DNA from: Rhodothermales bacterium
GTDB lineage: Bacteria; Bacteroidota; Rhodothermia; Rhodothermales; JAHQVL01
Direction of reading: 5' to 3'
Length of the DNA: 64,000 nt
Assembly (NCBI GenBank): GCA_041391505.1
Contig: JAWKNW010000003.1
Location: forward strand, 62,001-126,000
The notes beneath the pieces are model-generated. The model did no database searches. It was given only the letters and a program-made list of their open reading frames with translations, and was not told the DNA's origin. How positions within the stretch are numbered: the first letter of the stretch is position 1; each line of letters opens with the position of its first letter. Shown piece by piece: positions 7,771-16,684 of the stretch. Made by a program: the position numbers and the translations under genes.

Positions 7771-9207
7771 CTACCAGGGAAGCGAAAAGGTTTTGACGGT
7801 CGACATGTACTTCATGGATTCCTGCACCCCCTCCTTGATGCCGAGGCCCGAATCCTTGACGCCGCCGAACGGCGACAGCTCGATCCGGTAGCCGGGCACC
7901 TGGTTCACGTTGACGGTGCCGGTGCGAATGCCCTTGACGGCCTTGAGCGCGTGATCGAGGTTCTGCGTCACGATGCCGGACGACAGCCCGAAGTCCGAGC
8001 TGTTCGCCAGCGCGATCGCGTCGTCAATGTCGCGCACGGCCAGGATGGGCGCGAGCGGGCCGAAGGATTCCTTGCACACCATCTCGGTCGTGCGCGGGAC
8101 GTCGGCGATGACGGTCGGCTCGATCTGCGCGCCGGTCCGCTTGCCGCCGAGCAGCACGCGGGCACCCTCGGCGACGGCCTGATGGACGCGGCGTTCGAGG
8201 GTCCTGGCGGCGGCCTCATCGATCACGGTGCCCACCACCGTCTTCGGGTCGGCGGGGTCGCCGGCGAGGTAGGATTTCGACTTCTCGACGAACGCCTCGG
8301 TGAAGGCCGGCAGGATCCCGTCCTGAACCAGGATGCGCTTGACGGCGGTGCAGCGCTGGCCCGAGTTGCGGTAGCTGCCTTCGGCCGCGAGCGACACCGC
8401 GAGGTCGAGGTCGGCGTCATCCAGGATGATGAGCGGCGAGTTGCCGCCCAGCTCGAGGCACAGCTTCTTGTAGCCGGCGATCGAGGCGATCCGTTTCCCC
8501 ACGCTGGTGCCGCCGGTGAAGGTGACCAGCTCGATCCGCTCGTCGCGGATCATGGGCTCCACCACGTCCTCGATCGATCCCAGAAACACGCTCAGCATCC
8601 AGCCGGGCAGGCCGGCTTCGTAGAGCAGCTCGGCGAACTTGATCGCGGTGAGCGGGGTCTTTTCGGAGGGTTTGAGGAGGATGGGCGCGCCCGAGGCGAT
8701 CGCCGGCGCGATCTTGTGCGCCACCTGGTTCAGCGGATGGTTAAACGGCGTGATGCCGAACACCAGCCGGAGCGGCTCGCGGAGGGTGAAGATCTTGCGC
8801 GCCTTGCCCTGGGGCGTGATGTCGCACGAAAAGATCTGGCCGTCGTCGCGAATGGCTTCCATCGCCGCGAACTGGAGGACGTCCTGCGCGCGGCCCACCT
8901 CGTAGTGGGTCTCCTTCATGCAGAGCCCGGCCTCGCGGCGGATGCAGTGCGCGAACTCGTCGGCGCGGGCCTTGAGCAGCTCGCGGGCGTTGTTGAGGAT
9001 TTCGTAGCGCTGGTAGCGCGACAGCGGCTCGCCGGCCTTGAGGGTGCGCGCGATCATGCGATCCGCCTCGTCCCAGCCGATGGCGGCCACCGAGCCGACC
9101 TGCTCGCCCGTGTAGGGGTAATGCACCGCCACGGTCCGGCCGGTGCGGACGGCGTCGCCGGCGATGTAGGAAGGGAGGTCCTGGACGGGTAGTTCCGTTT
9201 CGCTCAT
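7771..9207 (-). CDS. phnY: phosphonoacetaldehyde dehydrogenase
   Basis: 478 residues of the NAD(P)-dependent aldehyde dehydrogenase superfamily. Visible motifs are GITPFNHPLNQVAHKIAPAI, LLKPSEKTPLTAIK, FTGGTSVGKRI, ELGGNSPLIILDDADLDL (catalytic Glu) and NSGQRCTAVKRI (catalytic Cys). Placement between phnA and phnW identifies the substrate as phosphonoacetaldehyde, giving phosphonoacetate. The start overlaps the phnA stop by four bases (ATGA), a sign of coupled translation. A generic aldehyde dehydrogenase cannot be excluded from the protein alone, but the gene order of the PhnW-PhnY-PhnA pathway is decisive. Confidence 0.92.
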   Translation of the reverse strand: MSETELPVQDLPSYIAGDAVRTGRTVAVHYPYTGEQVGSVAAIGWDEADRMIARTLKAGEPLSRYQRYEILNNARELLKARADEFAHCIRREAGLCMKETHYEVGRAQDVLQFAAMEAIRDDGQIFSCDITPQGKARKIFTLREPLRLVFGITPFNHPLNQVAHKIAPAIASGAPILLKPSEKTPLTAIKFAELLYEAGLPGWMLSVFLGSIEDVVEPMIRDERIELVTFTGGTSVGKRIASIAGYKKLCLELGGNSPLIILDDADLDLAVSLAAEGSYRNSGQRCTAVKRILVQDGILPAFTEAFVEKSKSYLAGDPADPKTVVGTVIDEAAARTLERRVHQAVAEGARVLLGGKRTGAQIEPTVIADVPRTTEMVCKESFGPLAPILAVRDIDDAIALANSSDFGLSSGIVTQNLDHALKAVKGIRTGTVNVNQVPGYRIELSPFGGVKDSGLGIKEGVQESMKYMSTVKTFSLPW

Positions 9208-10448
9208 GCTGTCGTTCCGTTACAGATAAAGTCGAAGATGTCGAAGTTGCGCGGGTCGCCGGCGGCCAGCGCATGATAGTGATCGTTGAGCGGCTCGGAG
9301 ATGAAGAAAGGCACCATTTCCTCGTAGCGCCCACCGTGGGAGCGCAGGCGATCGGCGAGCTGGCTGAGGTCGTGCTGCGCCGGCGTGCGCCCGAGCACGA
9401 CGTCGCGCGCCGAGAGCACGAACAGGTCGCCGATGCGCTCCGGCGGCAGTTCGAGCTTGAGCGCCGCCATCTCGCGGTCGTACACCTCGGTGACGCCGTC
9501 GCGGGCGAGCAGCCAGCGCGCCACGTCGTCGACCGGTACGTCGTCCGGCACGTAGACCGTCACTGCCGAGCCGAGCGCGCCGTGGTGGACGACATACGGA
9601 TCGGTGATCGGGCAGATGACGCGAAACGGCCGGCCGAACTGCTGCTCCAGCATGGTCTCCACATAGAGCACCTTCGGCGTGCCATCAGGGTGCGTCTTGG
9701 CGTTCATGCCGTGGTCGGCGGTGGCGGCGACGATGGCGCCGAGCTGGGCCAGCCGGCCCAGTTCGCGGTCGATCGCTTCGTAGAAGTCGAGCGACTCCGG
9801 CGCCTCGGGCGCGTACGCGTGCTGCATGTAGTCCGTCAGCGACAGGTACATAAAATCCGACAGCCCCTCCTCCAGCAGCCGCACGCCGGCGCGGAGCACG
9901 TACAGGCTCGCCTCGCCGCTGTAGATATTCGGCATCGGCCCGACCAGCGCTTCCACGTTGTCGATGCCGTTCACGGCCCGACTGGCCTCGCGGGCCTTTT
10001 CGGAGGAAAACGCGATGCCGTCCATCCCCTTCGAGAGGATCGCCCGGAGCTTGTCTTTCGCGGTGACCATCGCCACCTTCCGGCCGGCGCGGGCGGCGGC
10101 GGCGAGGATCGTGTCCGTCCGCAGGTACTCCGGCGCGTTCATCATCACTTCCTGGCCCGTAGCCGGGTCGAGGAAGTAGTTGCCGCAGATCCCGGTGACC
10201 GCCGGCGGGACGCCGGAGACGATGGCCGAGTTGTTGACGTTGGTAAACGACGGCAACGCCCCGCGCATGAAGCCCCGGTAGCCGGCGCGCTGCATGGCGT
10301 TCAGGTGCGGCATCCGGCCCCGGGCCAGGGAGACGGACAGGTACTCATCGGCGCATCCGTCGATGCAGATGACGGCCAGCGGGCGGGCCGGGGGGGCGTA
10401 GCGCCGGCCGTTCACTTCAAACGGCCGGGTTGCAGGGGTGTCGGACAA
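9204..10448 (-). CDS. phnA: phosphonoacetate hydrolase
   Basis: About 414 residues from the TTG at 10448 (SDTPATRPFEVNGRRYAPPA), which has AGG seven bases upstream. An ATG at 10496 would add 16 poorly conserved residues. Alkaline-phosphatase-superfamily residues are seen: a metal-binding Asp in VICIDGCADEYL, the nucleophile Thr in FTNVNNSAIVSGVPP, and ADHGMNAKTHPDG. GICGNYFLDP is typical of PhnA. The enzyme cleaves phosphonoacetate to acetate and phosphate with zinc. It is the first gene of the minus-strand phosphonate run and overlaps phnY. The upstream 900 bp hold only repeats, so the promoter should lie just above 10448-10500. Confidence 0.93.
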   Translation of the reverse strand: MSDTPATRPFEVNGRRYAPPARPLAVICIDGCADEYLSVSLARGRMPHLNAMQRAGYRGFMRGALPSFTNVNNSAIVSGVPPAVTGICGNYFLDPATGQEVMMNAPEYLRTDTILAAAARAGRKVAMVTAKDKLRAILSKGMDGIAFSSEKAREASRAVNGIDNVEALVGPMPNIYSGEASLYVLRAGVRLLEEGLSDFMYLSLTDYMQHAYAPEAPESLDFYEAIDRELGRLAQLGAIVAATADHGMNAKTHPDGTPKVLYVETMLEQQFGRPFRVICPITDPYVVHHGALGSAVTVYVPDDVPVDDVARWLLARDGVTEVYDREMAALKLELPPERIGDLFVLSARDVVLGRTPAQHDLSQLADRLRSHGGRYEEMVPFFISEPLNDHYHALAAGDPRNFDIFDFICNGTTA

Positions 10449-10496
10449 AAGAGACCTCGTAGCGACGTTAACGTGATGTTGCGCGCAAGATAACAT

Positions 10497-11392
10497 GCGG
10501 ATCTTTCAAGAAACAGATAAGAACAGGTCGATCCAAAAAAGTTTATGCGCGCGCGCCAGCGGCAAGCTAGCTGACGCAAGGGGCATGGGGATAATCAAAT
10601 TGTCATCATGCAACGTGCTTCGGACAACTCGCCGATGTCATCTCAACCACGCCTTCACGCGCCATAGCGAACGGAGAGATCACCAAGCCTCGAAAAATGT
10701 CTTCTCGACCGAACCCGCGATGCCATCGTGGGGAAGCGGAGAGACCTCCCGATGAAATGCGATGAGTTGGTGGAGGTCTCTCCGCTCCGGACCGATACAT
10801 CGGTCCTACGGTCGAGATGACATGGCCCAGCCCTCGTCAGGAGGTCTCTCCGCTCCGGACCGATACATAGGTCCTACGGTCGAGATGACATGGCCTAGCC
10901 CTCGTCAAGAGGTCTCTCCGCTCCGGACCGATACATCGGTCCTACGCCGGCTGAGATGACATGGCCCAGCTCCCGTCACGGTTTTCCGCTCCCGACCGAT
11001 ACATGGTCCTACGGTCGAGATGACACTGGAATTTTTATTGTCTGGGCGGGGTTCAGAAACTGTTGAGAAATAAAAAAGAGTTGTCTTCTCGAGCCCCCGG
11101 CGCTTGCGACGGGTTATCGAAGGACCTCCCGAATCACTCGCGAATGGCTCCTATGAGCGTCTCACGGTGGTTCGAGAGGTCTCCCGCTTGCGCGGACGAA
11201 AGACTATCACGCCCACCGCAAGCGGAGGGCGGTTCAGGATGACGCACCGAGAAGGATTTTTGAAAATCCCAACCGTTTCTCAAGCCACTAAACACCCGCA
11301 ACGGCGGCAGTGCCGTATCCCCGGCTTGCATCTCCACCGCTTCGAGCGCGAACTTCCGCTGATCCAAACACCAACAAACGCCCCAACCTCGT
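10497..11392. repeat. gene-free region with tandem palindromic repeats (GGAGGTCTCTCCGC family)
   Basis: No gene is supported. From about 10773 to 11026 four units of 70-80 bp follow each other. Each has ggaggtctctccgctccgg, then gaccgatacatcggtcctac, then ggtcgagatgacatggc. The first two parts can fold on the complement seen at 10700-10750 (gcggagagacctcc). A looser relative is at 11105-11260. The units differ by a few bases and small deletions. Confidence 0.8.
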
Positions 11393-11779
11393 ATGAAACG
11401 ACTTTTTTCCGGTCTCCTGATCCTCGCGCTCGTCGCCGCAGCGGGCTGCGCCGGCTCGAAAAACGCCGCCAAACAGCCGCACCCGCTCGCCGGCGACTGG
11501 AGCTACCAGATCGACAGCCCCGAAGGCGCCTACACGGGCTCCATCATGGTGAGCGAAAACACCGGGGGTGGCATCGACGGCACCCTGACGAGCGATGTCA
11601 TCCCGGGCGAGATGACCATGACCAACCTGATGTTCGATCAGAACCGCTTCACGTTCCGGTTCGATAGCGGGCAGTACGGGATCGTCGGCGTTAACGTGCT
11701 CGTCACCGGCGACGCGTTCAACGGCATGGTCAACGTGGATGGCGTCGGCGAGATGCCGATCCGCGGACAGCGGAAATAA
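11393..11779 (+). CDS. small lipoprotein, function unknown
   Basis: 128 residues. A signal peptide (MKRLFSGLLILALVAAAGC) ends in a lipobox AAGC, so the mature protein is lipid-anchored at residue 19. The rest is rich in short beta-strand-like segments with Gly and Thr (GDWSYQIDSPEGAYTGSIMV, FTFRFDSGQYGIVGVNVLVT, FNGMVNVDGVGEMPI). This resembles small beta-barrel lipoproteins in Bacteroidota that bind no obvious cofactor. It stands alone between repeat regions and is followed by a strong hairpin. Confidence 0.75.
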   Translation: MKRLFSGLLILALVAAAGCAGSKNAAKQPHPLAGDWSYQIDSPEGAYTGSIMVSENTGGGIDGTLTSDVIPGEMTMTNLMFDQNRFTFRFDSGQYGIVGVNVLVTGDAFNGMVNVDGVGEMPIRGQRK

Positions 11780-11800
11780 GCCGGCTCTACGTCCGTTTTA

Positions 11801-11832
11801 GAGACCTCCCCCGGTTGCCGGCGGGAGGTCTC
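11801..11832. terminator. bidirectional hairpin terminator
   Basis: gagacctccc and gggaggtctc form a 10-bp stem with an inner CCGG/CCGG pairing. It lies between the convergent lipoprotein gene and the Gfo/Idh gene. The arms are the core of the GGAGGTCTC repeat family, so it looks like a repeat used as a terminator. Confidence 0.6.
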
Positions 11833-11838
11833 GCTGTT

Positions 11839-12863
11839 TCAGGCCCCCGTCGCCGTCCACGCCCCGGCTTCCCGAGCCGAGCGATCCATCGCCTCCACCA
11901 CCCGCAGGGCCGACAGCCCGACGCCGGCGTCCGCCGCCGGCGGGATGCCCTGCTGGATCGCCTCGCCGAACGCCTGCATCTGGAGCAGAAAGCTCTCCAT
12001 CCGGTAGTCCCAGAACGACTCCTCCGCGGCCGGCCCCTCCCCTTCCCGGTCGTTGTCCGCCGTCCGCCTGAACCAGACGACGTTCGGCTTGCAGCGCATC
12101 GTCCCCAGCGTCCCGCTGATCCGAACCTCGAAGCGGACTTCGGTGCAGTAGGTGGAAACCATCGTCCCCAGCGCCCCGTCGGGGAGCGTGAACGCCGCCG
12201 CCACGCTGTCGACCACCCCCGGCGGCGTCTGGATCGTCCGCGCCTGCGCGGCGACGGAGGTGATCGGGCCGATGAGGTAATGCACCAGGTCCACCGCGTG
12301 CACCCCGAGCTGCATCACAGGCAATAGCGGGCATCGGGTGGGGTCGAGCCGCCAGGCGTCCGCCGGCATCCGCGTCGCGTTGTCGGCCGCATAGTGGATC
12401 TCGACGGCGACGACCTGCCCGAGGTCGCCGGCGTCCAGCCGCTCCTTCGCCCGGCGGGCCGCCCGCGTGAACCGCTGGTTGTGCCCCACCATCAGATACC
12501 GCCCCGCCCGCCGCGCCGCCTCCGCCATCGCCTCGCCGTCGGCGACCGTGTTGGCGATGGGCTTCTCGACAAACACATGCAGTCCGCGCGCAAACGCCGC
12601 CTCGGCCTGTTGCCGGTGCAGGAAGTTGGGGGTGATGAGAGCGACGGCCTCGATGGCGTCGTCGGCGATGAGGGCGTCGAAGTCGGCATACGCCGCCGCG
12701 CCGAAGCGCGCCGCGGCGAGGTCGCGCTCGGCGTCGTTGGGGTCGCATACGGCAACAACCTGGATCGCCGGCGCCGCCTCGCAAGTGCTGGGCCCAGGCG
12801 TGCGGCCATGCCCGCCGAGTCCGACGCGAGCCCGAGGCGGATGGGAGATGGGGGTGGGTTCAC
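11839..12863 (-). pseudogene. Gfo/Idh/MocA oxidoreductase with one frameshift
   Basis: A GTG start at 12863 gives PSPIRLGLA, then the frame changes near 12825. The second frame gives VGLGGHGRTPG (Rossmann glycine motif), IQVVAVCDPN and ALITPNFLHRQQAEAAFARG, then the EKPIAN motif in HVFVEKPIANTVADGEAMAE. The remainder (NQRFTRAARRAKERL, then GVHAVDLVHYLIGP) is the usual substrate domain. With one base restored the protein would be about 341 residues, normal for the family. These NAD(P)-dependent enzymes oxidise or reduce sugars and sugar acids. The shift could be real decay or an assembly error. The neighbouring isomerase-like gene has two frameshifts, which favours decay. Confidence 0.75.
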
Positions 12864-12884
12864 GGATTAAGGATTAAGGTTTTT

Positions 12885-13050
12885 GGGAGTGTCATCCTCG
12901 CGGAAGCGGGGAACTGTCCGCGAATGCGGGGAACCGTCCTCGCGAATGCGGGGATCATACAACCAACCAGCCTGGCGTGGATCCCCAATCGAGTTGGGGA
13001 TGCCGGGGATGTTGGGGATGACGAGCGCGCGTGTGGTTCGGGAGGTCTTG
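12885..13050. repeat. GTCATCCTCGCGGAAGCGGGGA-type repeat cluster
   Basis: The sequence contains cctcgcggaagcggggaact, two variants ending in gcgaatgcgggg, and the complementary gtggatccccaatcgagttg. It is a different palindromic family from the GGAGGTCTC one. A relative is at 2830-2890 and another abuts the right end of the IS3 element. Confidence 0.6.
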
Positions 13051-13079
13051 GTCTTGCCCCGATTTCGCGGAGTCCCGGT

Positions 13080-13925
13080 TAAGGGGTTCAGTTGGTAGTG
13101 TTGTTCGTATTGCTGCGGGCTGAGGTAGCTGATCGTCGGCGTCGACGCCTGTGGGTTGTACCAGCCCTCGATGTATGCAAAGATACTGCTGCGTGCTTCA
13201 TCACTTGTTCGCGTAGCGTCTCATGGACGCGCCTCGTTTGAGGTGGCGAAGAAGCTCTCGGTGGGCGCGTTGTCCCAGCAGTTGCCTTTGCGGCTCATGC
13301 TGCAAACGATGCCGGCATCCCTGAGCATCTGCTGGTAGTCGCTGCTGGCGTATTGACCGCCGCGGTCGCTATGATGCAGCAGGCCGGCGCCAGGCTTACG
13401 CTGAGCGAGCGCCATCGTTGCCAGCGCAGGCCTTGACGAGCGCGCCGTCGATGCGCCGGTTCATAGATCAGCCCACCACACGGCGGGAGAACAGATCGAG
13501 CACGACGGCCAGGTAGAAGCCAGCCCTGCGCGTCCAGACATACGTGATATCGGATGTCCAGACCCGGATCTGGGCTCGGGAACCGGAAGCCCTGATCCAG
13601 CAGATTGGCCGCCACCGGCATCCCGTGCTTCGAATCGGTCGTTACCCTGAATCGCTTCGATCAGCGCCTGAATGCCGTGCGCACGCATCAATCGCGCTAC
13701 CCGGTGGCGACCGCACTGCGCCCCGCGATCCTTCAGGTCGCGGTACACACGTGGACTGCCGTAGCTCCGATCACTTTCCCGATGGATCGTCTGGATTCGG
13801 CCCAGCAGCGACTCGTTGGCCCGGGCTCGCGCGCTCACACCGCACACGCCAGGCAGTGCAACCGCTGAGCGATACCTCCAGCACACGGCACATCGCCGCA
13901 ACAGCGATTCCTGATGCATGTCAAT
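13080..13925 (-). pseudogene. IS3 OrfB transposase, multiple frameshifts
   Basis: Segments of the rve/DDE integrase domain are readable in different frames. RIQTIHRESDRSYGSPRVYR and GRHRVARLMRAHGI lie in 13461-13919. LLHHSDRGGQYASSDYQQML (second Asp of DDE) and GNCWDNAPTESFFAT (the Glu) lie in 13221-13415. The terminal SYLSPQQYEQHYQLN reads to about 13085 in yet another frame. At least three frame changes are needed to join these, so the gene is dead. Confidence 0.85.
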
Positions 13926-14201
13926 GAACTGGCATCTGCGCGCCGCTCATGAAGATACCCACTGCCTTTTTAGGGATGAGCACCTCCTCGCGAAGACGGT
14001 CGCTCTCGCGTTTGAGGCGGGCGAGCCATCACGCGGATTGCTGCCCGGAAAGGCGCGCCTGGTATCCTGCGCAAGGCGTTCCCGCCACCGGTAAATCATG
14101 TTCTCGTTGATGCCCAGATCGCGAGCCGTTTGCGCAATCCCGTGCCTTGCCCGTTGGAGTGCTTCTTGTTGAATTCCTTCGTGTGTTCTGCGTGCTGTCA
14201 T
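13926..14201 (-). pseudogene. IS3 OrfA (HTH transposase subunit), degraded
   Basis: The frame reads MTARRTHEGIQQEALQRARH, then IAQTARDLGINENMIYRWRE, the helix-turn-helix typical of OrfA. It ends with SSLKRQWVSS, where an intact protein would read into LKKAVGIF. The leucine-zipper part is scrambled by frame changes. It precedes OrfB, as in all IS3 elements. Confidence 0.8.
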
Positions 14202-14333
14202 GGGAGTCTGGTTTGGCGTAAAGTAGTGCTTTTCCAGACTCCACTTTTTCGGGGCAAGCTCATCTCCCCGCGTTCGCGAGGAGTGGCATTCATCACGCCC
14301 ACCGCAAACGGCCTACGGCTCGGGATGACCGAG

Positions 14334-15132
14334 TTATTCCTCCGCATTCGCCGGAGGCGTTCCAGGCTGATTTCGGCATTTTGCAACAGCGGCTCGCAGT
14401 GCGTTTCCAGCGTCAGGTGCCCGAGTGCCGGGGGTTTCGCCTCGCCGAGCCAGCCGAGGATGTCGGGCCACGGCGGTCATGCCGGCGCCGACGGCCACCC
14501 AGGGCGCCTCGGGCTTTTTGGGCGAGAAGTCCTTCACGTGGAGGTTGACCAGATACGGCGCGAGGGTGTGGACGGCCTCGTCCGTGACCCGGCCGCCGCC
14601 CCACTGGAGGTTGGCGGGGTCCCAGTTAAAGCGCAGCGCGGGGTGGTCGAGTTCGCGTAGGAGGGCGATGGACTCCGCCGGCCGGTCGATCCAGAAGTTG
14701 GGCTCGTTCTCGACAGCCACCGTGATGCCGGCCTCCGCGGCCGCCTCGGCCGTCTGCTCGAACGCGCGGAGGACGCGGGCTCGGTTGGATTCGCGGCTCC
14801 GCCGCGTCCATCTCGAACCCGAATACGATGAGTGTCGGCGCTTCGAAGCGCTGCGCCAGTTCGAGGCTTTTGGGGAGGACGTCGTCCAGCTCGCGGCGCA
14901 GCCGGTCGGTGTCGGCGACGTTGCCCTTGAAGATCCCGGGGGAGACGGCCGTGATCCGCGCGCCGGCGGCCCGCTCGGCGTCGATCCGGGCGATTTCTTC
15001 CTTCGTGAATCCGGGGAAGCGCGCCTTGCCGCCCTCGCGGAGTTCGAAGAGCGAGAGGCCCCAGGTAGCGGCCACGTCGAGGGCCTCGTCGAGGGCGCGG
15101 GAGATTTCGTCGGTGACGATACCGATGTTCAT
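14334..15132 (-). pseudogene. sugar phosphate isomerase/epimerase-like TIM barrel, two frameshifts
   Basis: From the ATG at 15132 the frame gives MNIGIVTDEISRALDEALDV, SLFELREGGKARFPGF and LIVFGFEMDAAEP. A shift near 14796 is needed to continue as NRARVLRAFEQTAEAAAEAG, then VAVENEPNFWIDRPAESIAL and LVNLHVKDFSPKKPEAPWV. A second shift near 14470 restores WPDILGWLGEAKPPALGHLT. The metal-site pattern ENEPN...NWDPAN...HVKD is that of AP-endonuclease-2/xylose-isomerase-like sugar isomerases. The 3' end runs into repeat DNA beside the IS3 element. It probably worked with the adjacent Gfo/Idh enzyme. Confidence 0.75.
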
Positions 15133-15160
15133 TGCAAATCAAAAAATCGTAAATCGCAAA
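15126..15160. repeat. AAATCGCAAA-type repeat in leader of isomerase-like gene
   Basis: The copy (gcaaatcaaaaaatcgtaaa, then tcgcaaaacg) starts within the first codons of the gene starting at 15132 and fills its leader. Confidence 0.55.
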
Positions 15161-15204
15161 ACGGGCCGTCGCAAGCTGAAACCGCCGTAGGTCGGGTTAG
15201 GATC

Positions 15205-15395
15205 CGTCGGGTTGTAAAACCTGACCATCCGTAACCCGACACCCTGCAAGATGTAACCTCGTCCCGACCATCCGTAACCCGACACCCTGCAAGATGCACT
15301 CCCTGTCCCGACCATCCGTAACCTGACACCCCTGCAAGATGCACCTCGTCCCGACCATCCGTAACCCGACACCCCGCAAGGTGCACCTCGTCCAT
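15205..15395. repeat. tandem units with CCGTAACCCGAC core
   Basis: Five units of about 43-50 bp each contain cgaccatccgtaacccgaca followed by ccctgcaagatgcacc. The first is preceded by gtaggtcgggttaggatcc, whose gtcgggtta pairs with taacccgac. They fill the space between the isomerase-like remnant and the next gene. Confidence 0.75.
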
Positions 15396-16586
15396 TCATC
15401 GAATCAACGTCACGGCACGCGTGACGGTCACCGGCCCCTCCCGCCCCACGGCAACCATCTTGACGACATACAGCCCGCTCGCCACCTGACGCCCGGCATC
15501 GTCCCGCGCATCCCACACCATGCGGTGCCGGCCGGGGCTCACCGCCCCCTCCTCAAGGCTGCGAACCGACACGCCCAGCGCGTTGTAGATTTCCACCCGC
15601 ACCTCAGCCTGCTCCGGCACATCGTAGGACACGGTCGTTTGCGAGCGGAAGGGATTGGGGTAGCTCGTGTGCAGGACGTAGCCTTCCGGCAACCCGCTCG
15701 TCGGGCGCTGCCGGCCCGTACCCGTAGGCGGCATGTACGTGAACTCCGCCTGGAGCACGCGGAGTGGATCGGGGCCCGCGTGCAGGACGGCGATGGGCTC
15801 CTTAACCATGTCGTTAAAAAACCGATAGGTTGTGGTGGTGTCGACGCCGAGGCCCCGAAAGCCGGCCATTAATTTGGCGATATCCGTGACATCCAGCCAG
15901 CCGAGTGGAGGAATCTTGGCATCAATCCGCGTCTCCGTAAACCGGGTCTGTTTTTCACGCAGGACGGTGTAGGTACCACCGGGGATGGTGAGGGCGCCAA
16001 ACGCATCGACCGCCTGGAGCTGATTTATTGCGATCCGGTAACGCAACGAATCCGGCTGTATGAACTGCCGCAAGCTGGCTACCAGCGCCGGCGTAAACGC
16101 CTCGGGCGCCTCGGCGTAGAGGATGCCCGAACTACTGGCGCGGGTGTCGAAAAAGTTGAGCGGAGCGTAGCGATCCCCTAGCGGCGGATTGTACTGAAAC
16201 AGGGAAGGAACGAACAGATCGAGGGGGGTGCCATAGTCCGCCGTCACCTCGATACGATCTTCGGTCACGTTGTAATACCGCTCCAGAGCAGGAGCAAAGA
16301 CCGTGAACAGCTCGGCATCCGGGACTTCCGCGTTGCCCTCGCCGGCCGGTCGAAAAATGATCGCGTAGGTCGAATCGACCTGGAGACCGCTGTAGTCCCA
16401 CACCAGATCGAACCCGGGAGGCGAAACCACCACGACGGCCGCGTCCGGCGCGTCGTCGATGGCCATGCGGAGCGTGTCGCCGGCGGCCGGGAAGGTTGCG
16501 TTGGTGACGGTGATCTGGGCGAATGCGGCAGGGCAGACCGCGAGGACGACGACGAGCGCCGCGAGACGAACGGAGGTCTTTTCCAT
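15396..16586 (-). CDS. secreted protein with type IX sorting domain, function unknown
   Basis: 396 residues. A clear signal peptide (LAALVVVLAVCPAAFAQ) is followed by about 280 residues without a recognised enzyme motif. The C-terminal 80 residues (LHTSYPNPFRSQTTVSYDVP, VRVEIYNALGVSVRSLE, SGLYVVKMVAVG) are a type IX secretion sorting domain, so the mature protein should reach the cell surface. The central part has beta-rich, aromatic-poor segments (YTVLREKQTRFTETRIDAKI) and may be a structural or binding domain. It is an isolated minus-strand gene after a stretch of CCGTAACCCGAC repeats. Confidence 0.8.
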   Translation of the reverse strand: MEKTSVRLAALVVVLAVCPAAFAQITVTNATFPAAGDTLRMAIDDAPDAAVVVVSPPGFDLVWDYSGLQVDSTYAIIFRPAGEGNAEVPDAELFTVFAPALERYYNVTEDRIEVTADYGTPLDLFVPSLFQYNPPLGDRYAPLNFFDTRASSSGILYAEAPEAFTPALVASLRQFIQPDSLRYRIAINQLQAVDAFGALTIPGGTYTVLREKQTRFTETRIDAKIPPLGWLDVTDIAKLMAGFRGLGVDTTTTYRFFNDMVKEPIAVLHAGPDPLRVLQAEFTYMPPTGTGRQRPTSGLPEGYVLHTSYPNPFRSQTTVSYDVPEQAEVRVEIYNALGVSVRSLEEGAVSPGRHRMVWDARDDAGRQVASGLYVVKMVAVGREGPVTVTRAVTLIR

Positions 16587-16684
16587 AGGGAGCCGGAGTG
16601 GGCCGGCGGGCTGGTTGGCCAGGCGACATTACGACACAGCGCACTTCCCTACAAGATCCGCCTATTCGTTCGACGTGCCCCGGG

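Larger units (their letters stand above)
13055..14256 (-). mobile_element. IS3-family insertion sequence, decayed
   Basis: The element is about 1.2 kb with imperfect terminal inverted repeats. The left end is tgccccgatttcgcggagtc and the right end read inward is TGCCCCGAAAAAGTGGAGTC, both starting with TG. Two transposase frames fill it, as is usual for IS3. It sits inside repeat DNA between the frameshifted oxidoreductase and isomerase-like genes. A target duplication was not recognised, so exact ends are uncertain by a few bases. Both frames are broken, so it is unlikely to move by itself. Confidence 0.8.

Noticed and set aside
5224..9192. Very long open frame (1322 codons) on the plus strand
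   Set aside because: It is exactly antisense to pbfA, phnW and phnY, which have intact catalytic motifs. High GC with a strong third-position bias keeps the opposite frame open. Its translation is rich in Arg, Ala, Gly and His with no domain.
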